Source: Climacteris rufus (Eukaryota; Chordata; Aves; Passeriformes; Climacteridae). From it: 64,000 bases of DNA. This document shows, one piece after another, positions 47,256 through 57,629 of this stretch (its first letter is position 1; every line of letters begins with the position of its first letter). The notes under the pieces are model-generated. The model did no database searches, had not been told where the DNA came from, and saw only the letters and a list, made by a program, of their open reading frames with translations. The DNA lies in NCBI GenBank assembly GCA_013398175.1, contig VZRZ01001998.1, positions 4,010,244 to 4,074,243 on the forward strand, read 5' to 3'. A program made the translations under genes and the position numbers.

Positions 47256-50202
47256 TGGCAGTTTATTCTCTACTCTTTCAGGCTTCTTTTATACATAGTT
47301 AAGGATGCAGACAGGCATCCTTTCCCCCTACTAAAGTGTCTCCAAAGAGATGTGCCATTCTCAGCTCAGTGATGCACTCTACCCTTTTTTGATTTTTCTT
47401 TTGCTTTGGGAAATGGTGTGATTAGTATTCTATGATGTATTTGGAGTGCTCAGAGCACAGATCTTCTTTACAAAAGGATTCACATCAATTCTCCTTCAAG
47501 AAGGCTGAACAGCATGTCAGCTTCCTCCCTGAGTTTTGGGAGACCACTCTCAGTAGCTTTAGTTCTGTCTAAATAGCTGTTTACAATGGACATAATAATG
47601 ACAAAGCTCTCAAAGGCACAATACTTCTCTTTTTAGGCAACAGTGGGCTAGAACTGAGAAGCAATATTTCTATCAGCTATTGGAAACTGTACAAGTTGTT
47701 TTGGGGCTATTCTTTTGTAAAATTCTTAATTCTTTTTTAAGTTCAATACAAGCATGGAGAAGGATTTGAGGGAAGCTATGTTGTGTATGGACTTGGTATT
47801 TTGACACATTTGCACCAAAAAAAAAATCTTCATTCATGATTGTTTGGACAATTTCCCTAATTCCTGTCATTTGACAGACATTCTGTCAATGCCCCTTTGT
47901 CTCACATTTCCTACCAGGCTTGACTGGGCACTTTTTTCTTATATTTTGACATATTTTTGAAAGAGGATGGAGCCTGAATTCAAAGCCCATCAATGTCAGT
48001 GGGCATAATTCCACTCGTTTTAATTGTCCTTGGATGACAAAAGAGGCCCAATACGATCATTTGGGAATCAGAACTTCCATTTTCACAATGAGAACCTTCT
48101 AAATCCTTCATGTCCCGTTACTGAGGCTCCTCCCCACAAGGATGGTTTGCATTTCCATTTATTCAGAGTGTTATTCACCACCATGGTGCTGGTTCAGCCA
48201 GCAGATATAATTTAGCTGGAAGACCTTGGCTATAAGATAATATTCTGTAATTTTCTTTATTATCACTACTCAGTTTGTCAGTATTTTGGGATTTTACAAC
48301 CTTCAGGACAAGTGTCTACTTTTTGTTCTACTTCTTGGAATAAAATATTCAGAGCTGTTAAAAAACTCTCAGTTTCTCTCTTTGCTGATGATTTATTCAG
48401 GTTCATTCTGTGTTGCAGAGATCAGTGCACACAGCCCTGCTTTGTCACGAACCATCCTAAGCCTGGGGAAATGTTCCTTCCACTCATCTCATGGGGATGT
48501 TCAGCGTGGCAGCCCATGGATGGTCCTACCTGGGGACTTCCTCTGCTTCTTGTTTTGTTATTTCAAGGCAGATTCATTCCTCACACTGCTGGGAATGTCA
48601 CAGGAAGAGCAGGAGAGGAGCCAGGGATGGACCACGGGGCTCAGGGATGGATCCAGCTCTGACCCTCTTCCCCCACAGCTCCTGCCAGCCATGGCTCACT
48701 GCAGTGAAATCCAGCCTGAAAAGTCACTAAACAAGGAATTTTTTAAAAATAGGCAAAACTGTGTAGTCCATAAAGGTATTCCATGTGTTTTTCTGCCTGT
48801 TTGTTCTGCCTAGATCTACCCCCCACCCCACCTAGCACTGCTTCCTAATGCTGACACAAAAGCAACAATGCATTCCCATGACTGTGTTTTTCTTCCAGGC
48901 TGAATGTAGCAAATCAAGAGAAAAAAGATCAAGGAACATCTTCCTCACTATTATTCTATCTAGGTCATGTAAATGAGAAATACTTTCTGACTGAAGTCTG
49001 CATAAGCATTGGAGCAAAGGGAGGCATTTGAAAGGGAGAAAGGGAGCAGAGCTTTCACTACACAACGTTGTTGTCAAAGGCCTATATAAAATAATCTGCT
49101 AATTCCAGCCCATAATCACTGCTGCTGTCTTGACAGCAAAGGCCTAGGGCTGAGCAGGCTGCTGGAAAGGTTTGGAGTCCCTCCTCCTGCACAGCAATAA
49201 TGCTGCTGGTGCTGGAGCATTACAGCGCTGCCTGGTATCTCTGGGATTGCTAATTAAACCATCAGTCTCTGTATTTCCATGGTCACTGTGGGAGGCAGTT
49301 AAATGTTCTTCTGTATTTCATGGCCAGTGATAACTTTCCAATTAAGGATTATGCTCAAATCTGCTACCATAGTCGGGCTAACACTTAGAACAATCGTGTA
49401 TTCCTTGCAGTTTGCATTTGGTAACAATTATCCCCATCTTCTTTGATGAAGAAATAACTTGCCTGTTGTGAAATAAGTCCTTTTTGAGCGGGTTGGTTTA
49501 ATAAAATCTTGACATGGCATTTGATGTCCATTATGGAAAAACACGAGCATGCATTTCCAGATTAAATAAGTCATGAATGCCCTGGAAAAGTGGTATGTAA
49601 TGTTACAACTTAGGACATCTATAATTTATATTATTAATGGACATGTAAGCAAAATCTCAAAGGAAATGACTGTTGAACTCTGGGTTGTCATTAAAGTTTT
49701 TTACCATGTAACATTCACATATTCTACAGCTGCTTTTTGTGCAAAAGAACATCTTTTTAAAAAGCAGAATGGAGCTAAAGTTTTAGTTTTGATCAGTTCT
49801 GTTGCAAGCCAGATTCTGCCTGATGCTGCCTCCAACCCTTGAGACACTTGTTTCAGAAATGGCAAGAAAAGTGCCTCTGGTGAAGTTGTAGGAGAGCAAC
49901 AAAGCTTGTGCAGGGAGGAACAAAACCCAGCTTAGCTCTGTGGCAGGGATCAACAGATTCTCCTACTTAATGATAAAGCTTGGCCTTACTGAACCCTGGC
50001 TTTACAAGCTGAGGGGTTGGTTCTGACTGTCCTCAGAAGAACCAGAGAACCAGTGGGTTCTGAGTGTTCTGAGAGCACAGGAGAGCTGGAGGAGGGTCCT
50101 GTGCTTTGAGCAGCCCGAGCAGGGATGTAAGGAAAGGTTTGGATCATCCCCAGCTCCCAGACAGCATCAACAGGAAGGTGCTGCATGACCCATCCGTGTT
50201 TA
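47256..50202. other. 5' flank, no gene; one compositionally distinct block
   Basis: No repeat or coding feature recognised. The block 49090-49440 is less repetitive and rich in TAATTA-like and CAGC motifs, as conserved non-coding elements can be, but conservation cannot be judged from one sequence. Confidence 0.35.
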
Positions 50203-50375
50203 TTTCAGATCACAGGATATTCTGAGTTGGGAAGGAGTCAAAGATCATCAAGGATCCTACAAGGATCATCAAGGATCCTACAAGGATCATCAAGTCCAGC
50301 TCTTCAGTGGATGATCCATCCAGGGATCGAATCCACCCCCTTGGTGATCTCAGCACCAGGCTCTGGCCAGCTCAG
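50203..50375 (-). mobile_element. tRNA-Ile-headed SINE with CR1-like tail (passerine TguSINE1-type)
   Basis: Read on the minus strand, 50375 to about 50320 matches a tRNA-Ile body from the D-stem onward: AGCTGGCCAGAGCCTGGTGC, ATCACCAAGG, then a B-box-like GGATTCGATCCC. The first few tRNA bases are missing. The remainder to 50203 ends with a CR1-type 3' tail (plus strand GATCACAGGATATTCTGAGT). Known: passerine SINEs of the TguSINE1 group join a tRNA head to a CR1 tail so that CR1 enzymes can mobilise them. The tail contains a 21-bp sequence repeated 2.7 times (50239-50296). No target-site duplication found. Confidence 0.72.
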
Positions 50376-50475
50376 GTGAATATTCTGTCGTTTTGTCCAG
50401 GTGAATATTCTGTCGTTTTGTCCAGGTGAATAATCTGTTGTTTTGTCCAGATGAATATTCTGTTGTTGTGTCCAG
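50376..50475. repeat. 25-bp tandem array, exactly four units
   Basis: Units begin at 50376, 50401, 50426 and 50451, form GTGAATATTCTGTCGTTTTG then TCCAG. Units 1 and 2 are identical; units 3-4 carry substitutions (TAATC, GTTGTT). The array fills exactly the space between the SINE head and the CR1 fragment. Confidence 0.95.
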
Positions 50476-50595
50476 GAGCTGTGGCTGCCCCATCCCTGGA
50501 ATTGTCCCAGGCCAGGTTGGACAGGGCTGGGAGCAGCCTGGGATGGGTTTTACCTCCCTTCCAGCCCAACCCATTCCCTGACTCTGTGATTCCCA
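50476..50595 (+). mobile_element. CR1 LINE 3' fragment, plus orientation
   Basis: GAGCTGTGGCTGCCCCATCC, then CCAGGCCAGGTTGGACAGGG, GAGCAGCCTGGGATGG and CTGACTCTGTGATTCC follow the sense CR1 3' end with internal deletions. Abuts the 25-bp array. Confidence 0.88.
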
Positions 50596-50717
50596 ACACA
50601 CAGCACAGCCACTGCTGGAAGGATTTTCTCCCAGGGGAGCACCAGCCCTGCCTGTCCTCTCTGGAATTCTGTCCCGAGCCCCTGGGCAGGGCTGGGCAGC
50701 AGGGCTGGTCCTGCAGA

Positions 50718-50980
50718 GCCCCGGGATGCTGGGGATGGATGGAATTCCACACTCCCAGTGCCACCCCGGGATGGAATTCCACATTCTCAGTGCCACCCCG
50801 GGATGCTGGGGATGCATGGAATTCCACACTCTCAGTGCCACCCCGGGATGCAGGGATGCAGGGATGCAGTTCCACCCCGGGATGCAGGGATGCAGTTCCA
50901 CCCCGGGATGCAGGGGATGGATGCAGTTCCACCCCGGGATGCAGGGATGCAGGGATGCAGTTCCACATTCTGGAGTGCCA
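50718..50980. repeat. GC-rich minisatellite with CCCCGGGATG core, seven cores
   Basis: Seven CCCCGGGATG cores alternate with GGAATTCCACACTCTCAGTG blocks in the left half and GCAGGGATGCAGTTCCA blocks in the right half. Spacing runs from about 24 to 44 bp because the GCAGGGAT sub-unit is itself repeated one to three times. ORFs of up to 223 codons across it are artefacts. Confidence 0.9.
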
Positions 50981-51047
50981 TCTGCTGGCACCACACCCGG
51001 CGGCAGCCCCGGCAGCAGCACTCGGGAGCCTCCCTTTTAATAAACGC

Positions 51048-51067
51048 TAATTAATTAATTAATTAAT
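51048..51067. repeat. (TTAA/AATT)n microsatellite
   Basis: Twenty bases of tandem TAAT; same run as at 11828-11847. Confidence 0.85.
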
Positions 51068-53154
51068 GGCATTTCATTTTGCACTGCTGGCGTTATTGTT
51101 ACAACGGCTTACAGTGTTTTTTCCCACTGCAGTCTCTGCTCTTCAGTCACAGGTATTAATATCCCGGTTTTCACATGGAGCTTCATTAGAAATGGATATT
51201 TTTCATGCTCCATTAGGTGACAAAACTGTTTTATTAATGTGAGTTAGTCATTATTTGTGATACTTTACATTAATTGGGTATTAAAACGCCTTGAACAAAT
51301 GGTTTGGAAATCAGGGCTAACATTCCAAAAAAATGCAAGAAATACTCTGTTTCTCAGGAGTATAGAGAAATTATTTCATCATCACTTGCTAAAAAACACA
51401 TATTCACATTGCTGAGATGGTTTTGTGCAACGTTTTCTTCTTGGTTTATTTTAGTGTTCACAAAAGCTTCTACTCTGACATCTCCTGAGAGTGAAATCCT
51501 CTATTTAGCTACAAAATGTGGATATCATGGGCAGAGGCACTGTAAACTTCATCCTGTCTTGCATCACTTTCATCATAATATCACCTGCTTTTCCTGCAGT
51601 TGCCCTTTGGGTGTTGTTACACTTCCTGGACATCAAGAGTAGCTTTTATATAAAACAGATTCTCCAGATTACACATCTCTGGGAAAAAAAATGATCACTT
51701 TTTGCAGCCCTATTCAGAGTTTGAAATGCAACTTGAGTGAATTCATACCAAAGGTAAAATGTAGGGAAAAAAATCCTAAAAAACACAGTTTTCTCTAACA
51801 GAAATCCATTGATTTCAGTGGAGACACTGTGAAATTACACTGGGAGCATTTTTTCCCACAGCAGATGAACTTTGTGTTCTTTGACTCAGACTGCAAATGA
51901 GCAGAGAACACTGAAATATTTTCATATTAAGGGAAACAGGCTCATCTGTTTTCAGTCTGTTTGCTGACACCACCACTGAGTTTAGATCTCCAAACAAGAG
52001 GGAAGGCTCCAATCTGGAGTCCCCAGGACAATCTTCAAAGCAGAGACAAGAAGAAAATCCCTTGAAGCAGTGCCAGGGAAAGGCGCCCACCTTGCCAAGG
52101 AAAAGGAGATTTCCATGTGCAGACTGGTGCCACTACCAGGAATCTCAGCTTCTTCCCCAAAAAAACTTCATGAGAACACAGATTTGGGTAAATCTGAATT
52201 TTGGGCTGCTGGGAAACACAAAGCACTGGAAATACAGGGACTTCACCTGCTGTGGTAAACAGGGAAAAACTGCAGACAGACCCTTTGTTATCATTTTCCT
52301 ACACAGAATTCCCCTGGGAACAGCTATAAAGTTCTGCTCAATTCAGAATTGACAAGAGTGTAGCTAAATTAAGGAGAAACAGGAAAATACCTTGCAGCAA
52401 GTCTCTTGGAGTCAGCTTCAGAGGGATCCTGGAGCACTGGGCAGGCAATTCTGTGCTCAGCACGGATTCACTCCCTTAATTCAGTTTTCCATGACAGGGA
52501 GCTTAGAGTACTGACAGTCTCTGGGTCAGCATGAGAAATTCTGAAGGCAAAACTGGGCAATCTCTTTCCAAAATATGTTCCAGCTTAACAGAAATGATCA
52601 ATGTGATGCCAAATTTATTGCAAGTGGACCAACGGCCTTTATTTAGTAGGTATTATGTAGCTCAGGCTATATTTTCAGAACTCTCCTTTTTGGCCCTAAA
52701 ATCTTAATAGTTAGGAATTTAAAACTTGAATGTTGCTAACTCCAGCTTCTTTTCTTCAAAGAAAACAAAATATTACATTAGTTATTATTACAGTATGTTT
52801 AATTTCCTGTCAATATATCCATATTCATTTATACACAATATCATTTAAACATGCCTTTTGCCTTCTTCTGGTAAATAAGTGAAAAATATTCATTTGATAA
52901 AAATGGAATAAATGTTCAATAGGCTTCCCCTGCAAGAATCACATCCCAACTTTTAAGCAATAAAACATCTGCTTCTCACTACATTAGGTAAACAACATTA
53001 CTTTGGAACAAAAACAGTAATAAGGCAAAACTTGACAACAGTAATAGAACTTCCAAACTACTGATACCAGATTCCCTTGTAATTCTTCATTTGCTGGCTG
53101 AAAAGTTGGCTTTGAAGCACAACTGCCTGTGGATTTTCTTGATGAGTTCAGGGA

Positions 53155-53185
53155 ACCCCCTCCAAATATTCTGTGATTCTGGGAC
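53155..53185 (+). mobile_element. Possible CR1 3' tail remnant
   Basis: CTCCAAATATTCTGTGATTC resembles the last bases of a sense CR1 copy, but only about 25 bases match and no upstream CR1 sequence is clear. Weak call. Confidence 0.3.
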
Positions 53186-56100
53186 CTTGGGCTGGACGTT
53201 CTTCCCGGCATTTATGGTTTGAAGGGAACATCCAGCAGCATCCAGAATGGATTTGTTTTGCCATCCAGGGACCCTCAGTGTGGTGGGAGAGGAGGGACAA
53301 GCTCATGTCCAAGCATCCAGGAGAGCCTGGGGTGCGCTCAAAGCAATGGTGTGGAGAACAGCTCCACTGAGAAAAAACAGTTTATTCTTTTGTGCTCCAT
53401 TGTTGTCTTCTTCTCCATCACCCCATGGCAAAATCTGCCTTACAGAAATGTTTGAACAGGGGCTTCAACATTAAAAGAGTCATTTTGCCTCGCAGAGATC
53501 TCTGATGGGGTGACCCAGGACAGGCTGGCAAGGAGAATGTCAGATTCACACAATTATGACAATTATTATTATGCTTCCCGTGTGATTTTCAGTCCAAGCT
53601 TGTCTTTCATGCTGCCAAGTGACTGGTGACAGGAAAAGCTTTTCTTCAAGGCATCCTCAAGACGGTTTTCCCTTTATCTTAACATCTCTGCAAAGCCCTG
53701 CTATTATTAGGTCTTTCTAATGCCTTGGTTAAAAGCTCTGAGATTATGCTCCTACTTTATACTCCAGTAGCCTCTTCATTCTCCATGTTTAGTTAGACTC
53801 AATATTTGCTCGGAGGACTGGCTCTGCAGTGACTACAGAGATATTCCCAGAGCGTGACTGGAGCCAAATTTTGTGTTGCCTTAAGAATGTGAGCAGAAAT
53901 AGAGATATAATAACCTGAAAGTTAGAAAAACAAAATTCATGTGGGTCATGAGCACCTGTCAGAATAACCTGACACCAAAACATCCCCTGCAGCCTTCACC
54001 ATGTTCACTTCAGAGAATTTAATATGTAAAGCTTCCTATCTTGCCCTTCATACATCTGTGAATGGTGAAACCTCGGGTCTGAATGCAGAGCTGGAAATTC
54101 TGGACCCTCACACTGGCACGAGTTAAACACTGATCCCAGAGAAGGATGCAGAATAAAAAGGTCTCCTCCCTTCAGCCTGTCTCTCCAAATTAACTTGATT
54201 TGCTGTTTGGAGAGCAAGGAGATGATGGTGATGTGTGCTGTCGTGTTTTCCTCTGCATCCCAGCAGCATGCCCTTTGCTCTTAACCAGGAGCTTTGCATC
54301 AACAACCAGCTTTCCCCCCGTAATTAATTTCTCAGGGCTCTCCCCTTGCTCTTTCCATTCCAAACAGCTCTGCTCTCTCTTACATGCAACAGTAGCTTGA
54401 TTTTTGAAGAGCCTGGGAAGCAAACAACATTATGTTTTCCTTTTGGACAACCTGAAAGCATGTTGGATGGTGACAAGACGTGCTCTGATCAAGCTGAGGA
54501 AGGTGCAGACTAATTGCCCAGAGCTGGGAAGCTCTGGAGCTGTGCTTCAGAGGCAGATTTCACTTTTCTCTCGCTTTCTTGTAGCCACAAATTGCACGAG
54601 CTCAGCTCCAAAATCAAGAGCTGCCATGCAGAAACCTTGTTTATAGGAAGATCTGTCAGAAGCTCTGCAGCTCCAGCTCCCATCCCTGCTGCTCCCTCCT
54701 TGCTCCCACAGCCACAGCCAGGGCCCTGCCACTAAAATCAGGGACAGAGCCCTGGATTGAGGGGTCTTCAGCAGCCATTGCACTGCAATTCTTTAAATAC
54801 TCTCTAATTTCTGATATATCCACCCCAGAGTTTCCTCAGGGAAACTTTCCTCAGCTGTTTTCTTCTCAGGTCTCCATGAGCAGCCCATCTTCTCTTCTGC
54901 AGCCTCATCAGTGAGAGAAACCTGCATTTTTAACCATTCTCTTATTTAGGCTTCTCTTGCCCGTGAGGATGATTAGAAATGCACATCTCAAAATACCCAA
55001 CCCTAAAATAAGCAGCCAAGGCTTTCAGCCTGAGCCTTGCCCTTGGAGTCCCCCCACCTCACTGGGTTTTATTGGTTTTGTTCCTCAAGCTTCTGTTTGT
55101 TTCCCAGTTGAACCCAGCCCAGCAGCTCCAGGACAAAGGAGCAAAACCTGTCCTGCAGTTCAGGCCGTCGTGGGTTTATTTTTTGGTTCAGCAGCAGCAG
55201 CAATTTTTGGCTACAAAGCCTCCCTGCAGGTGTTACCCCTGGGAGCTGGGAAAAGGTGAGAAACCTGTAAAGAACTTGGCCCTTAATTCCTGGTCCCTCT
55301 GGACAAGGCCCTGTGTCTCTGCCTGGAAGAGCTCGAGGATTTTAGTGACTATTTCAAGTTATAATGTTTAAATAAAAATCAAAGCAATATATTCCAATAT
55401 TATCTCCCTCTTCCTCATAACTCCTGCAAGGCTCATCTCAGGATAATAACTTCCCATCATGTGAGCTACCCATTTAACATTTTCTTAACTCTTTGGGGAA
55501 GGGGCATAACTGTGCAGCAGTCTTCAATTAATTTGAAGGAGTTAGCAAAAATATTGGTTTCATTCATCTATCTGTAAAACTATTCCTATTATCTCCATCT
55601 ATTATTTATAAGTTCATTTTGCATTCTAAACTAAACCTCACACCGTCACTTATTTTTAATGCTGCCTGCCCATTTCCCTGATGAAGTGCCACGTTTGCTG
55701 CATTTCTGCATCACATCTTTTTAATGAATTGTCTAATTTCTGCAATCATGGATCTTGCTAAGGAAGTCCTTACTCCTTTTGTACAGCTCACCAGTTTTGC
55801 TGTACTGCTGCTCTCCCCCGCACATCACCATGGAACTTAGCAGGACATTCCTCATGTTAATTGAATGTTCTGCCCATATATACAGATATTTATAATCTCC
55901 TGGGGGAAAAACTGTTTTAGTGGCTTTTCACAGCACAATTCATTTTATTTCTACTTATTCATAGAAAATGTTAGGATTAAAAATAGCTTAGGCTGAAAAC
56001 TTTGTTGAAAGCTTTTTCCCCTAAAATAATAAATGATGTGATTTGACACTTAAACAAAAATGTGTCATTAGCTGTGAAAAAGTGACAGAAAATAAATATT

Positions 56101-57210
56101 AACTTTAAAATGTATTAATTTATTGCAAATAACTTTGTACACTGTTTGTTAATAGATCTTTGATGAACTTTCCTGGTGGAACATCACCCTGGTTAGAATT
56201 CTAACATACATGCTAGAATACAAAAGTTAATTCTTCTGCTGTTCAATTACCACTGGAATAAAAACCTTTCAGGAATTGTGACTCACATTTTCCCATCTTT
56301 CCAGTTTTGGGTGGCTGCTTGCAGGCTGTGGCCCTGTCTGTTGAAAGAGCATTTTCAAATCCTTATATTTATCACAAATGTATGTCTTGGACACTAAAAT
56401 CTCCCCCAGGCAAATAAATTTTTTATGCTGAAAATAAGCGTTCCCCTTTGTACAATTGTAGCTGTACCAAGTTAATAGCTCTAAAATAGGACTTGACTTT
56501 AATCCCAATTTCCAGGCACTGCTTTGCCAGTGCAGCACCAAAAAGTGATCTAAAATCAAGGTGAATTTTCATGGCCTTGCACCAGCAAGGTGACAGGGAG
56601 AGGACTGACATTAGACAGCAATACAGAATTAAATTTCCATTTTCTGGAACTCAGCTCATCACCCTTTACAGGTTTGTTGGGTCACTCTCATGATTCAGAC
56701 CCAATCATGACTATTTGAATATTCCTTTCCAGTCAGTTGTGTCCCTTCTCTGCATCCCAGAAATTCCAGCTGGACCATGTTTCTTAGTTGGCTCAGGAAA
56801 ATAATATTCTGTATTAAAAATGATCGTTGCAAAGTTACATTGATGTCCAGGAAGAATTTTGTTGCCTGGAGTAAAAAACCCTTTGGACTCACAAGTTTCC
56901 CTTTCCTTCCTGCAGCCACAAACCCGAGGGGCTGTGGCAATCAGAAAGAATTCATGTACTAAAGCACTTAAGCACAGCATAAGGGCCTGCTTTGCCTTGG
57001 AAAGTGGTTATGTTAATTAGCTCAAATTTGCAAGAATTTGACTCAACAGGAACAACTTGACATTTACTTTGAAAGGTCTAAACGTTTCTGTAGAGTTCAG
57101 ACACCAACACTGAGGGTAAGAGATCCCTTTTTTTTTGTCCTCCTTTCCCAAAAGACGCCAGGAATACAAAAAGTCCATTTGCAAATGTTTACCTAAAATA
57201 AACGACTTAC

Positions 57211-57300
57211 AGGGGGGCCTGTCAAGGCAGCTGACACGGATCCCGATGGAGTCGAATGTCTGGCAATAGACTCGGCCATGAAGTTGGGAAATTTGCTTTT
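57211..57300 (-). other. Candidate minus-strand exon with strong splice donor
   Basis: On the minus strand an ATG at 57279 opens MAESIARHSTPSGSVSAALT then GPP, ending exactly at CCT|GTAAGT (exon base 57211, GT at 57210-57209). GTAAGT matches the donor consensus at all six intronic positions. The block has about four CpGs in 50 bp, unlike its AT-rich surroundings. The frame stays open upstream to about 57320 and into the 10-bp array. The intron would be phase 0, whereas CNK exon 2 expects phase 1, so this is unlikely to be an alternative coding first exon of that gene. It could be a 5'UTR or lncRNA exon, or chance. Confidence 0.3.
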
Positions 57301-57330
57301 CTTCAGTGCTGCCTGGCTTGGGATGCTTTC

Positions 57331-57629
57331 ACCCAGGGACACCAGGGACACCCAGGGACATCGAGGGACATCCAGGGACACCCAGGGATATCCAGAGACA
57401 TCCAGGGACACCCAGAGACACCCAGGGACACCCAGGGACACCCAGGGACACCAAGGGACACCCAGGGATACCCAGGGACATCCAGGGACATCCAGGGATA
57501 CCCAGGGACATCCAGGGACACCCAGGGACACCAAGGGACACCCAGGGATACCCAGGGACATCCAGGGACACCCAGGGACACCCAGGGATACCCAGGGACA
57601 TCCAGGGACACCCAGAGACATCCAGGGAT
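57331..57629. repeat. 10-bp tandem array, about 30 units
   Basis: Units have the form A(C/T)CCAGGGA(C/T), with a few CCAAGGGAC, CGAGGGAC and CCAGAGAC variants. A block containing the CCAAGGGACA variant and its neighbours recurs 80 bp apart (57451 and 57531), showing duplication of multi-unit blocks. A 10-base unit read in threes gives a decapeptide repeat (PGCPWVSLGV-like on the minus strand) open in several frames on both strands; those 120-155 codon ORFs are artefacts. Confidence 0.97.

Larger units (their letters stand above)
50981..57210. other. 5' flank, no gene seen
   Basis: Contains a 20-bp TTAA-type run at 51048-51067 and a possible CR1 tail near 53155-53185. Otherwise AT-rich DNA with short ORFs and no recognisable domain. 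Confidence 0.5.

Noticed and set aside
50320..50375. Functional tRNA-Ile gene
   Set aside because: The 5' part of the acceptor stem is missing, the 3' acceptor sequence does not pair, and the body is fused to a CR1 tail; it is a SINE head.
50350..51021. 223- and 198-codon ORFs
   Set aside because: They cross a SINE, a 25-bp array, a CR1 fragment and a GC-rich minisatellite; no domain.
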